A DNA stretch of 64,000 bases from Xanthomonas dyei (GTDB taxonomy: Bacteria > Pseudomonadota > Gammaproteobacteria > Xanthomonadales > Xanthomonadaceae), in NCBI RefSeq assembly GCF_002939865.1, contig NZ_MDEE01000011.1, positions 29,754-93,753 on the forward strand, in the 5' to 3' direction. Of the stretch, positions 8,944 to 19,576 are shown one piece after another. Under the pieces are notes generated by a model. That model saw only the letters and a program-made list of their open reading frames with translations. It was not told the origin of the DNA and made no database searches. Position 1 is the first letter of the stretch, and each line of letters starts with the position of its first letter. A program made the translations under genes and the position numbers.

Positions 8944-9198
8944 ATGGATCTTTCGCTCACCCTGCAATACATGGTCATCGCCGTCGCGGTGCTGCTCAGC
9001 CTGTGGGTGGTGATGAAGAAGCAGTTCCCGAGTGTCTTGCGCGGGATGCGGGGCGCGCTGGCGCTGGCGTTGCTGCGCGATGGACGACCGACCTGGATGC
9101 AGACCCTGGGACGACGCGTGGCGCCTCCAGCCACGCAGGGCAGTGCGGCCTGCGGTGGTTGCGACAGTTGCGGCCCTGCGCCAACGCGCAAGCATTGA
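8944..9198 (+). CDS. Small Cys-rich membrane protein after feoB (DUF6587-like)
   Basis: A protein of 84 residues with one N-terminal transmembrane helix (LQYMVIAVAVLLSLWVVM), a basic middle and a C-terminal Cys cluster CGGCDSCG. It starts one base after the feoB stop. A membrane helix plus CxxCxxC after feoB recalls the FeoB-associated Cys-rich proteins of other bacteria and, more loosely, FeoC. Binding Fe2+ or an Fe-S cluster by the three Cys residues is inference. The start at 8944 (MDLSLTLQ) gives a proper membrane signal; the frame is open a little further upstream. Confidence 0.7.
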   Translation: MDLSLTLQYMVIAVAVLLSLWVVMKKQFPSVLRGMRGALALALLRDGRPTWMQTLGRRVAPPATQGSAACGGCDSCGPAPTRKH

Positions 9199-9258
9199 TC
9201 CCGTTCGCCTCCGCTACACTTGCGCGGCCGCAGGACGCGGCGCGACAGGGGGCGGTGC

Positions 9259-9649
9259 ATGCGTTTGCTGGTGTTGTTGGCGGTCTTGGCCGCGGTTGCG
9301 GGTTTGTACAACGATGGTGGCAATGCGCTTGACGAGACGCAGGTGCGCGATTTCTACGCGGCGCACGACAAGGCGATGGTGAGTCAGGTCCAACGGCGAG
9401 TGGGCACAGGTGCTGCAGCAGATGCGCCCCGTGGCCGAGCCGGAAGAATTGATCGACTACAAGCGCTCGATTACCAAGATCGAGATCGCGCCGGATGACC
9501 AATCGGCGATGGTCGAAACACGCGCCACGCTCGGCCTGCCGGGTCTGCGCATGACCTTCCGTTCGCGCGACAAGCTGGTGCGCAAGCGCTGGAAGACCTT
9601 GATCACGCGTAGCGCAGGCACCGCCTGGGTTGGTCCGGCGTATCGGTAG
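9259..9649 (+). pseudogene. Frameshifted remnant of a small exported protein gene
   Basis: Two pieces in different frames look like one gene. The first (from ATG 9259) gives a signal peptide and LDETQVRDFYAAHDKAMV, and then degenerates near 9380. The second frame begins after a stop at 9380-9382 and reads NGEWAQVLQQMRPVAEPEEL through SAMVETRATLGLPGLR to a stop at 9649. The second half keeps codon bias and protein-like character. The FYAAHDKA start and the VETRATL strand recall NTF2-like proteins, but the combined length (~130 residues) is short, so a central deletion with loss of frame is likely. A sequencing error is the alternative. Confidence 0.6.
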
Positions 9650-9683
9650 CCTGCAGCGACAGCGGCTTCTTTGCTTCCGCTAA

Positions 9684-9834
9684 GGAACCTCTGAACAACT
9701 CGCTGACCAGCGGGGAAGCTTGTCGCTTCGCCTGATCCCGGTAAGCGTCCTTACTAAAACTCAAGCGCTTACGGCTGACGCAGCTTGGCTCATGCTTCGA
9801 TCGAAGGCCTGAGGCAGCGTTGTTCAGAGCTTCC
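9684..9834. mobile_element. 151-bp MITE with IS5-type ends
   Basis: The ends are inverted repeats: left GGAACCTCTGAACAAC (9684-9699) and, on the opposite strand at the right end, GGAAGCTCTGAACAAC (9819-9834), matching at 15 of 16 positions. Both are flanked by the direct repeat CTAA (9680-9683 and 9835-9838), fitting the YTAR 4-bp target duplication of the IS5 subgroup. The 151-bp interior has no coding potential, so this is a non-autonomous miniature element mobilised in trans. No parent transposase is in the window. Confidence 0.75.
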
Positions 9835-9851
9835 CTAAGAGCGTCGAACGA

Positions 9852-9966
9852 CGCCGCTGCGCACACCGCCAGTTGGGCGCCGCCGCTGCTCGGTGCGGCA
9901 GTGTCCACTCGTCCGTTCCGGTTCTAGACGCGACCGTCTACACCCACCTGACGACGGCTCGCCACG
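9852..9966 (+). repeat. Diverged copy of the 135-bp CTAACAAAAC-end repeat family
   Basis: Aligns by eye to the repeat at 11971-12104: shared blocks are ccgctg-gc-caccgcca, gggcgc-gcc, ggtgc, cggttct and cacccacctgacgac-gct. The terminal CTAACAAAAC arms are not recognisable here; a MITE lies directly upstream. The rest of the 396-bp gap before the aminotransferase (9967-10045) shows nothing further. Confidence 0.5.
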
Positions 9967-10045
9967 TGCTGCCAGCGCTCTACCTCGCAGCACGCACGCT
10001 GCAGTGCACAGCGCCGGCGTTGCGGGCGTTGGGTATGCTTGCGGC

Positions 10046-11248
10046 ATGACGACCTCCTTTCAGATCTCCCGACGTGCGCAGGCGCTGACCAGTTCGGCGA
10101 TTCGCGAAATCCTCAAGGTGACCGAGCGGCCGGAGGTGACGTCCTTCGCCGGCGGTCTGCCATCGCCGGCAACCTTTCCGGTCGAGCGCATGCGCGCAGC
10201 CAGCGACCAGGTGTTGCGCGATGCGCCGCAGGCGGCGTTGCAGTACGGCCCCACCGAAGGCTATGCGCCGTTGCGCGAATGGATAGCCGCGCGCCTGAGT
10301 CGCGATGGTGCCAGTATCCGGCCCAGCCAGGTATTGATCACCACCGGCTCGCAGCAGGGCCTGGATCTGCTCGGCAAGGTGTTCATCGACGAAGGCAGCA
10401 AGGTGTTGGTGGAGACGCCGAGTTATCTCGGTGCGTTGCAGGCGTTTTCGTTGTTCCAGCCAGCGTTTGTCGGCATGCCATCGGACGAGGATGGGGTGGT
10501 AGTGGATGCGCTGGATCCGGCGCTGCTGGCCGATGCGCGCTTTCTGTACTGCCTGCCCAATTTTCAGAATCCCACCGGTCGCCGCCTGCCATTGGCGCGA
10601 CGTCGGGCGCTGGTCGCGCGTGCGGCCGAGGCCGGCGTACCGATCGTCGAAGACGACCCGTACGGCGAGCTGTACTACAGCGGCGAACCCTTGCCGAGCC
10701 TGTTGTCGATGAACCCGGAAGGCGTCATCTACATGGGCTCGTTCTCCAAGGTGTTGGCGCCCGGGTTGCGGTTGGGATATGTCGTCGCGCCGGAGGCGGT
10801 GCTGGGTAAGCTGATCCAGGCCAAGCAGGCGGCCGATCTGCATACGCCTTCGTTTACCCAGCGCGTGGTGTATCAGACGCTGCAGGACGACTTTCTCGAC
10901 ACGCATATCCCGCAGATCCGCGCACTGTATGCGCGGCAGTGCAGCCTGATGTTGGAAGCCTTGGACCGGCACTTCCCGGCGCAGGTGCAGTGGAATCGCC
11001 CCGAAGGTGGCATGTTCCTGTGGGTGACCCTGCAGCCCGGTCTGGATGGCACCGTGCTGCTGGCGCGTGCGATCGCACGCAATGTCGCCTTCGTGCCGGG
11101 TGCGCCGTTCTTTGCGACGTTGCCGCAAGTCAACACGCTGCGGCTGTCGTTCGTCACCGTGCCGGGCGAGAAGATCGATGCCGGCATCCAGGTGCTGGGT
11201 GAGGTGCTACGCGAGGCGCTGGCCGAACTGCCGGGGCAGGGCGCATGA
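10046..11248 (+). CDS. PLP-dependent aminotransferase, class I/II (2-aminoadipate aminotransferase-like)
   Basis: A protein of 400 residues with the fold-type I aminotransferase layout. Key segments are TSFAGGLPSPATFP near the N-terminus, LQYGPTEGYAPLREWIA, the ITTGSQQGLDLLGKV cofactor loop, YCLPNFQNPTGR (Asn and substrate loop), IVEDDPYGELYY (Asp for the pyridine nitrogen) and SFSKVLAPGLRLGYV with the PLP-binding Lys. This matches the LysN/2-aminoadipate and MocR-aminotransferase-like group without the GntR domain. The amino-acid substrate cannot be told from sequence. The MOSC gene overlaps its stop (ATGA), so they share a transcript. Confidence 0.88.
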   Translation: MTTSFQISRRAQALTSSAIREILKVTERPEVTSFAGGLPSPATFPVERMRAASDQVLRDAPQAALQYGPTEGYAPLREWIAARLSRDGASIRPSQVLITTGSQQGLDLLGKVFIDEGSKVLVETPSYLGALQAFSLFQPAFVGMPSDEDGVVVDALDPALLADARFLYCLPNFQNPTGRRLPLARRRALVARAAEAGVPIVEDDPYGELYYSGEPLPSLLSMNPEGVIYMGSFSKVLAPGLRLGYVVAPEAVLGKLIQAKQAADLHTPSFTQRVVYQTLQDDFLDTHIPQIRALYARQCSLMLEALDRHFPAQVQWNRPEGGMFLWVTLQPGLDGTVLLARAIARNVAFVPGAPFFATLPQVNTLRLSFVTVPGEKIDAGIQVLGEVLREALAELPGQGA

Positions 11249-11964
11249 CATCGCCCGCGTTGGTGTCGCAAGCGCCAGTTGCCACGCACATCGATAGCGT
11301 GGCAATTGGTGTTGCGCGCGACTTCACCCGCCCCGGCAGCCGCAGCGCGATCGACAAGCGCGTCGTGCAGGGGCCGCTGCAGGTGGGTGTCGAAGGACTG
11401 CAAGGCGACGAGCAAGGTGACCGGCGCGTGCATGGCGGGCCGGACAAGGCGATTCATCATTATCCGCGCGACCACTATGCTGCCTGGCGCCAGGAGCTTG
11501 GCGCGCATGCACTGCTGGAAGCGGCCGGCGCGTTCGGCGAGAACCTCAGCAGCACCGGCCTGACCGAGGCCACGGTCTGCCTGGGCGACCGCTTTACGCT
11601 GGGCACGGCCGTGGTGGAAGTCTCGCAGCTGCGTCAGCCGTGCTGGAAGCTGTCGGACCGCTTCGGTGTGCGCGACATGGCGCGCCGCGTGCAGGAAACC
11701 GGCCGCACCGGTTGGTACTACCGGGTGCTGCAACCCGGCGTGGTGGCGTCCGGCAACACGCTGGCATTACAGGAGCGACCGCATCCGCAGTGGAGCCTGT
11801 CGCGGCTACAGCAGGTGCTGTATGCACGCGAAGTCGACGTCGCGACCATCACCGAGCTGCTGCGTCTTCCGCTGGTGCCGTCGTGGCGGGCCCTGTTCGA
11901 GCACCGCCTGCAGCGCAGCGAAGGGGAAAGCTGGAGCAGGCGCCTGAGCGGCGTCGACGACTAA
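11245..11964 (+). CDS. MOSC domain protein, YiiM-like
   Basis: A protein of 239 residues. The MOSC core is visible: GPLQVGVEGLQGDEQGDRRV, HGGPDKAIHHYPRDHYAAW, GAFGENLSSTGL and the conserved Cys in VSQLRQPCWKLSDRFG. A C-terminal helical segment (LLRLPLVPSWRALFEHRL) fits the 3-alpha domain of YiiM. MOSC proteins bind molybdenum cofactor and transfer its sulfur or use it for reduction; YiiM relatives reduce N-hydroxylated bases such as 6-hydroxylaminopurine. It overlaps the aminotransferase gene by four bases. Confidence 0.88.
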   Translation: MTSPALVSQAPVATHIDSVAIGVARDFTRPGSRSAIDKRVVQGPLQVGVEGLQGDEQGDRRVHGGPDKAIHHYPRDHYAAWRQELGAHALLEAAGAFGENLSSTGLTEATVCLGDRFTLGTAVVEVSQLRQPCWKLSDRFGVRDMARRVQETGRTGWYYRVLQPGVVASGNTLALQERPHPQWSLSRLQQVLYAREVDVATITELLRLPLVPSWRALFEHRLQRSEGESWSRRLSGVDD

Positions 11965-11970
11965 GAACAG

Positions 11971-12104
11971 CTAACAAAACCGCTGTGCTCACCGCCAGGC
12001 GGGCGCGGCCGGTGCTCGGAATCCTCTCCTACGACACTCGTGCACTTCGGTTCTCGTGCGCCGTCCACACCCCCCTGACGACTGCTGGCCGCGTTTTGTT
12101 GACC
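11971..12104 (+). repeat. 135-bp dispersed repeat with inverted CTAACAAAAC ends
   Basis: The element begins with CTAACAAAACCGC and ends with GCGTTTTGTTGACC, an imperfect terminal inverted repeat, shortly after the MOSC stop. An inverted copy occurs at 49152-49281, directly after a chemoreceptor stop, and a diverged one at 9852-9966. The interior does not code. It may be a miniature mobile element or a structured transcript element. The remaining part of the 391-bp gap before dapB (12105-12355) holds only the short GGGAAT arm at 12293-12314. Confidence 0.6.
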
Positions 12105-12292
12105 AATCAACGTCACGCGCTGCGGCGGCGCTGAAGGCACAAGCCATTGCCGCGCACGCACAGTCTCCACAGATGCGCGCAGCCAGCCGCCGCGCAGCTG
12201 CAAACGTCGACACGCAACAAGCCACAAGTGGCTCCACATCCACCAAACCACGACATCCCCAACAAGCGCTCAGACCTCGCACACCGCTCTGA

Positions 12293-12314
12293 CGATTCCC
12301 CAATCCCGATTCCC
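12293..12314. repeat. GGGAAT-type simple repeat arm
   Basis: Two GATTCCC units (CGATTCCCCAATCCCGATTC) about 40 bases upstream of dapB match the right arm of the inverted repeat at 3976-4075. No opposing arm is seen nearby. Confidence 0.5.
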
Positions 12315-12355
12315 AGCACCTTGTGCAACCCCCACCGCCTCGTTAGCCTGCGGGC

Positions 12356-13072
12356 ATGACAACGTCCCCTGTAAAAGTGTTGATCCACGGCGCCTCCGGG
12401 CGGATGGGCAAGGCATTGCTGCGCCTGGCGGCTGAAGACGACGCATTGCATATCGTCGGCGCGGTGGTGGGGCGCTCGCCATCGCAGCGCGTGGTGGACG
12501 GCGTGCCGTTCTTTGCCGCCAGCGAGCTGGGCGGTGCGCCGGCCTTCGATGTGGCCATCGACTTCAGCCTGCCGCAGGGTTTTGCGCCGATCCTGGCGCT
12601 GTGCGCGCAACGCGGTAAGCCGCTGGTGTCCGGTACCACCGGGCTGGACGAGGTGCAGCGCGCCGCGCTGCTCGATGCCGCGCAACAGATTCCGTTGGTG
12701 TGGGCCTCCAACTTCAGTCTTGGTGTCGCGGTGTTGACCGAATTGGTCGAGCGCGCCGCTGGCACCTTGCCAGGCTGGGATTGCGACATCATCGAAGCGC
12801 ATCACGTGCACAAGCAGGACGCGCCATCCGGCACCGCACTGACGCTGGGCGAGGCGGCCACCGGCAGCGGTGCGCAGCCGCGGTTTGCCAGCCTGCGGGC
12901 CGGCGACATCGTCGGCGAGCACACGGTGCAGTTCACCGGGCTGGGCGAGCGGGTCGAGCTGGTGCACCGCGCCACCAATCGCGACATCTTCGCGCGCGGC
13001 GCCCTGCACGCGGCCAAACGCCTGATCGGCCGGCCCGCCGGTAGCTACCGGGTACGCGACCTGGTGCTGTAA
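12356..13072 (+). CDS. dapB: 4-hydroxy-tetrahydrodipicolinate reductase
   Basis: A protein of 238 residues that reduces 4-hydroxy-tetrahydrodipicolinate to tetrahydrodipicolinate with NAD(P)H in diaminopimelate/lysine synthesis. The N-terminus has the nucleotide-binding [11 protein letters not shown]; the active-site signature is [16 protein letters not shown] with catalytic His and Lys, and AIDFS lies in the cofactor domain. The length is slightly below the usual 240-270. It precedes carA, as in other Xanthomonas and Pseudomonas genomes (dapB-carA-carB-greA). Confidence 0.96.
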   Translation: MTTSPVKVLIHGASGRMGKALLRLAAEDDALHIVGAVVGRSPSQRVVDGVPFFAASELGGAPAFDVAIDFSLPQGFAPILALCAQRGKPLVSGTTGLDEVQRAALLDAAQQIPLVWASNFSLGVAVLTELVERAAGTLPGWDCDIIEAHHVHKQDAPSGTALTLGEAATGSGAQPRFASLRAGDIVGEHTVQFTGLGERVELVHRATNRDIFARGALHAAKRLIGRPAGSYRVRDLVL

Positions 13073-13311
13073 GACATCGCGCAACAGCGCATGAACACCT
13101 GCGCGGTTGCGCGGCGTATTCATGCCGCCGTTGCAGTGCTGTTGCTGCATGGATTGAGTTGCAGGCTGGCAAGCCGGGGCACTTGCCTTTACAATTCTCG
13201 CTTGCCCGAACCAGCGTCGGACCGGTCCCCAGCACCGCGTCCGCGCTTTGCTGCAACCGGAATTTGGCCGGAAGCGCATCGGAGTCCCAGGCAGCCAGAG
13301 CGAGACCCCAC

Positions 13312-14517
13312 GTGACCCAACCCGCAATCCTTGTCCTCGAAGACGGCACCGTGTTCGAGGGCGAATCCGTAGGCGCCACCGGGCTTTCCGTCGGTGAAGT
13401 GGTGTTCAACACCGCCATGACCGGCTATCAGGAAGTCCTGACCGATCCCTCCTACGCCCGCCAGATGGTCACGCTGACCTATCCGCATATCGGCAATACC
13501 GGCTTTACCGATCAGGACGACGAGGCCCGCAAGATCTGGGCCGCCGGCCTGATCGTGCGCGATGTGCCGCGCCGCCCCAGCAACTGGCGCAGCCAGGTGG
13601 CCTTGCCGGAGTGGCTGCAGGCCCGCGGCGTAGTCGCCATCTCCGGCATCGACACCCGCAAGCTGACCCGCCTGTTGCGCGAAAAGGGCGCCCAGAACGG
13701 CGCGCTGATGGCCGGCGAGATCGACGTCGAAAAGGCGCTGGAAGCCGCGCGCAAATTCCCCGGCCTGAAAGGCATGGACCTGGCCAAGGTGGTCTCCACC
13801 GAGACGCGTTACACCTGGCAGGAAGGCTCGCTCGACCTCAACTCCGACACCTTTCTCGGCCTCGGTGCGTTGAAGAGTGGAAAGTCCGCACATGCAGGTG
13901 CGGACTCTGGAGAGGGACGCACGTTCAAGGTCGTGGCCTACGACTACGGCGTGAAGCTCAACATCCTGCGCATGCTGACCGAGCGCGGGTGCGACGTCAC
14001 CGTGGTGCCGGCGCAGACTCCGGTGGCCGAGGTGCTGGCGATGCAGCCCGTTGGCGTGTTCCTGTCCAACGGCCCGGGCGACCCGGAGCCCTGCGATTAC
14101 GCAATCGCTGCGATCCAGGAATTGATCGCCAAGAAGGTGCCCACCTTCGGTATCTGCCTGGGCCATCAGCTGCTGGCACTGGCCGCCGGCGCCAAGACGG
14201 TGAAGATGACCACCGGCCACCACGGCGCCAATCACCCAGTACAGGATCTGGATGGCGGGCGGGTGATGATCACCTCGCAGAATCATGGCTTTGCGGTGGA
14301 CGAAACCACGCTGCCGGCCAATGTGCGGGTTACCCATCGCTCGCTGTTCGATGGCACCAACCAGGGCATCGCCCTGACCGACGCACCGGCGTTCTCGTTC
14401 CAGGGCCACCCGGAAGCCTCGCCAGGCCCGCGCGATGTGGGGCCGTTGTTCGACCGGTTTACCGCACTGATGCGGGACCGGGGACCGGGGACCGGGGACA
14501 CGGGAAAGGCAGGTTGA
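13312..14517 (+). CDS. carA: Carbamoyl-phosphate synthase small subunit
   Basis: A protein of 401 residues with GTG start ([12 protein letters not shown]), making ammonia from glutamine for CarB. It has the N-terminal CPSase small-chain domain ([17 protein letters not shown]), then a class I glutamine amidotransferase domain with nucleophile Cys in [15 protein letters not shown] and the HPE pair in [11 protein letters not shown]. It is about 20 residues longer than usual. Part of the excess is an in-frame insert near residues 188-203 containing a DNA palindrome (13883-13906), just before the amidotransferase domain (FKVVAYDYG). The last residues ([14 protein letters not shown]) are encoded by a GGGACCGG simple repeat. 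The 240-bp leader has a weak promoter-like TACAAT at 13190-13195. The stop overlaps the next ATG. Confidence 0.95.
   Translation: MTQPAILVLEDGTVFEGESVGATGLSVGEVVFNTAMTGYQEVLTDPSYARQMVTLTYPHIGNTGFTDQDDEARKIWAAGLIVRDVPRRPSNWRSQVALPEWLQARGVVAISGIDTRKLTRLLREKGAQNGALMAGEIDVEKALEAARKFPGLKGMDLAKVVSTETRYTWQEGSLDLNSDTFLGLGALKSGKSAHAGADSGEGRTFKVVAYDYGVKLNILRMLTERGCDVTVVPAQTPVAEVLAMQPVGVFLSNGPGDPEPCDYAIAAIQELIAKKVPTFGICLGHQLLALAAGAKTVKMTTGHHGANHPVQDLDGGRVMITSQNHGFAVDETTLPANVRVTHRSLFDGTNQGIALTDAPAFSFQGHPEASPGPRDVGPLFDRFTALMRDRGPGTGDTGKAG
13883..13906. repeat. Perfect palindrome inserted in frame inside carA
   Basis: AGTCCGCAC (13883-13891), a six-base loop ATGCAG, then GTGCGGACT (13898-13906): a perfect 9-bp inverted repeat inside the coding region. 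It lies in the linker before the glutamine amidotransferase domain, where other CarA proteins are shorter. It keeps the reading frame and encodes a Gly/Ser/Ala-rich stretch. Confidence 0.7.
14474..14499 (+). repeat. GGGACCGG simple repeat at the 3' end of carA
   Basis: Three and a half units of GGGACCGG in tandem form the last codons of carA. The same motif in opposite orientation occurs at 14878-14912, so the two bracket the four-helix-bundle gene as an inverted pair. Confidence 0.75.
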
Positions 14518-14918
14518 TGGCTTCCCACTTTCGCGAATTGGAAGTGTGGCAGCTGTCGATGACGCTGGCCAAGGCGGTGTACCTGCTGGTCGCGGACTTT
14601 CCCAAAGAAGAGCGTTACGGCCTGACTTCGCAGCTCCAGCGTGCTGCCGTCTCCATACCATCGAATATCGCAGAGGGAAATGCGCGCGCTACCACGCGCG
14701 ATTACGCTCGCTTCGTGTCCCAGGCATGTGGTTCTGCCGCTGAACTGCAAACGCAGTTACTGCTTGCAAGTGACCTAGGCCTGGGCGATCAGGAACAGAT
14801 CAAGATCGCGCTCGAGGTTTGCGAGCGGGTCAACAAAATGCTGCGCCGCCTTCACCAGGCGCTTTCCGCCAAGCTTGACCCCGGGTCCCCGGTCCCGGGT
14901 CCCCGGTCCCGGAGTTGA
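14517..14918 (+). CDS. Four-helix-bundle protein (23S rRNA intervening-sequence family) between carA and carB
   Basis: A protein of 133 residues. The FRELEVWQLSMTLAKAVY start, the FPKEERYGLTSQLQRAAVSI segment, the IPSNIAEGNARAT signature and the FVSQACGSAAELQTQLLLA helix identify the TIGR02436/S23 family. These proteins are encoded in 23S rRNA intervening sequences, as the Avd accessory protein of diversity-generating retroelements, and as stand-alone genes of unknown role. Its ATG overlaps the carA stop (TGATG) and carB starts three bases after its stop. The last ~14 residues ([14 protein letters not shown]) come from a GC simple repeat. Flanking inverted repeats and the unusual place inside carAB suggest insertion. 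No reverse transcriptase or template repeat is nearby. Confidence 0.85.
   Translation: MASHFRELEVWQLSMTLAKAVYLLVADFPKEERYGLTSQLQRAAVSIPSNIAEGNARATTRDYARFVSQACGSAAELQTQLLLASDLGLGDQEQIKIALEVCERVNKMLRRLHQALSAKLDPGSPVPGPRSRS
14878..14912 (-). repeat. GGGACCGG simple repeat, inverted copy before carB
   Basis: CCCCGGGTCCCCGGTCCCGG and its continuation form the 3' end of the four-helix-bundle gene and are the complement of the repeat at 14474-14499. It stops about ten bases before the carB ATG and therefore also occupies the carB ribosome-binding region. Confidence 0.75.
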
Positions 14919-14921
14919 TTC

Positions 14922-18160
<3,239 letters not shown>

Positions 18161-18164
<4 letters not shown>

Positions 18165-18637
18165 GAGCACCCATGACCGCGAAGGGCGCAATGCGCCTGC
18201 GCGAAGAACTCGATCAGTTGAAGTCGGTCAAGCGTCCGGCGGTGATCAGTGCGATCGCCGAGGCGCGCGCGCACGGCGACCTGAAGGAAAACGCCGAGTA
18301 CCATGCCGCGCGCGAGCAGCAGAGCTTCATCGAAGGCCGCATCAAGCAGCTGGAAGGCGAGCTGTCGCATGCCGAGATCATCGACATCACCAAGTTGTCG
18401 GCCGGCAGCAAGATCGTGTTCGGCGCCACCGTGACCCTGGCAGATACCGAGACCGATGAAGAGAAGCGCTACCAGATCGTTGGCGATCTGGAGGCGGACA
18501 TCAAGATGGGCCTGATCGCGATTTCCTCGCCGTTGGCGCGTGCCCTGATTGGCAAGCTGGAAGGCGATTCGGTCACCATCGACGCGCCGGCCGGCCAACG
18601 TGAGTACGAAGTGGTCACCGTCGCGTATCTGGATTGA
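18161..18637 (+). CDS. greA: Transcription elongation factor GreA
   Basis: A protein of 158 residues that enters the RNA polymerase secondary channel and stimulates cleavage of backtracked RNA. The N-terminal coiled coil has [20 protein letters not shown], with the acidic D-E tip residues; the C-terminal domain contains [15 protein letters not shown] (here [11 protein letters not shown]) and [15 protein letters not shown] at 18161 overlaps carB; MTAKGAM at 18173 is an alternative start. Its place after carB and before rpfE matches the rpf region. Confidence 0.96.
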
Positions 18638-18655
18638 CCCACTGACGCCTGAGCG

Positions 18656-19576
18656 ATGACGACCGCAACCCTGCTGCTGCCCGAAAAACGCCGTCTGCCC
18701 GGAACGCTGGACAACGCAGCGGTGGCCAGCGCCCTGGCGCGCGCCGATCTGCACGCCGCCGATGCCGGCGAAGTGGCGCAGTTGCAGCGGCATTTCACGC
18801 TGACGCCAGCGCAGTGGCCGGTGGCGGCATTGACCCGGCAACTGGATGCCGGCGATGCCGCAGGCGCCACCTGGGTGCGTGCCGACCCGGCCTATGTGGT
18901 GCCGGACATGCAGGGCGCACGCCTGATGGGCTACGGCGAGGCGCTCGGTGCCACCGCCGAGGACCTGGCGGTGCTGCTGCCGATCCTCAAGCCGATGTTT
19001 GGCGATGCCGGATTTGTGCTCGATGCGCCGACCCCATCGCGCTGGTACCTGCGTCTGTCGCCGGATGCCAAGTTGCCGGAGTTCGCGCCGCCGGATGTGG
19101 CGATCGGCGACGACCTGTTCGAGCATCTGCCGGCCGGCGATTCTGGCCGGCGCTGGCGTGCCTTGCTGACCGAAGCGCAGGTGTTGCTGCATCAGCATCC
19201 GTGGAATGAGGGCCGCATTGCCAGCGGCAAGCCGGCGATCAATTCGCTGTGGTTCTGGGGCGGCGGCGCACTACCGCATGCAGTGACGTCGCCGCATCGG
19301 CAGGTGCGCAGCCGCGAGTCGTTGCTGCGCGCGCTGGCGCTGGCGGCCAGTGCCGATGCGCAGGGCGATCAACGCGTGGATGCGCTGGTGGACCTGCGCC
19401 ATCTGCGCTCGCTGCAGCAGTTTGGCGACGACGCAGTGGCACCGCTGCTGGCGGCGATGGCACGTGGCGAACTGGATCGGCTGGTGCTGGATTTCCAGGA
19501 CGGCGAAACGCTGACGTTGGCACGCACGCAACGCTGGCGGTTCTGGCGCACGCCACGGCAGCGCCTGGCGCAATGA
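18656..19576 (+). CDS. rpfE: RpfE, regulatory protein of the rpf cluster (phosphoglycerate-mutase-like annotation)
   Basis: A protein of 306 residues between greA and recJ, the exact place of rpfE in X. campestris. Mutants in the cluster gene alter extracellular enzyme and polysaccharide production, but the biochemical function is unknown. Relatives are labelled cofactor-independent phosphoglycerate mutase-like regulatory proteins. Segments such as YVVPDMQGARLMGYGEALG, PSRWYLRLSPDAKLPEF and SLWFWGGGALP are recognisable; I see no full set of metal ligands for a mutase active site. The stop overlaps the recJ ATG (ATGA), so it is coupled to RecJ. Confidence 0.85.
   Translation: MTTATLLLPEKRRLPGTLDNAAVASALARADLHAADAGEVAQLQRHFTLTPAQWPVAALTRQLDAGDAAGATWVRADPAYVVPDMQGARLMGYGEALGATAEDLAVLLPILKPMFGDAGFVLDAPTPSRWYLRLSPDAKLPEFAPPDVAIGDDLFEHLPAGDSGRRWRALLTEAQVLLHQHPWNEGRIASGKPAINSLWFWGGGALPHAVTSPHRQVRSRESLLRALALAASADAQGDQRVDALVDLRHLRSLQQFGDDAVAPLLAAMARGELDRLVLDFQDGETLTLARTQRWRFWRTPRQRLAQ

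Noticed and set aside
14517..14918. Diversity-generating retroelement accessory gene (Avd)
   Set aside because: The fold family is shared, but there is no reverse transcriptase, template repeat or variable-repeat target nearby, so the stand-alone S23-family call is kept.
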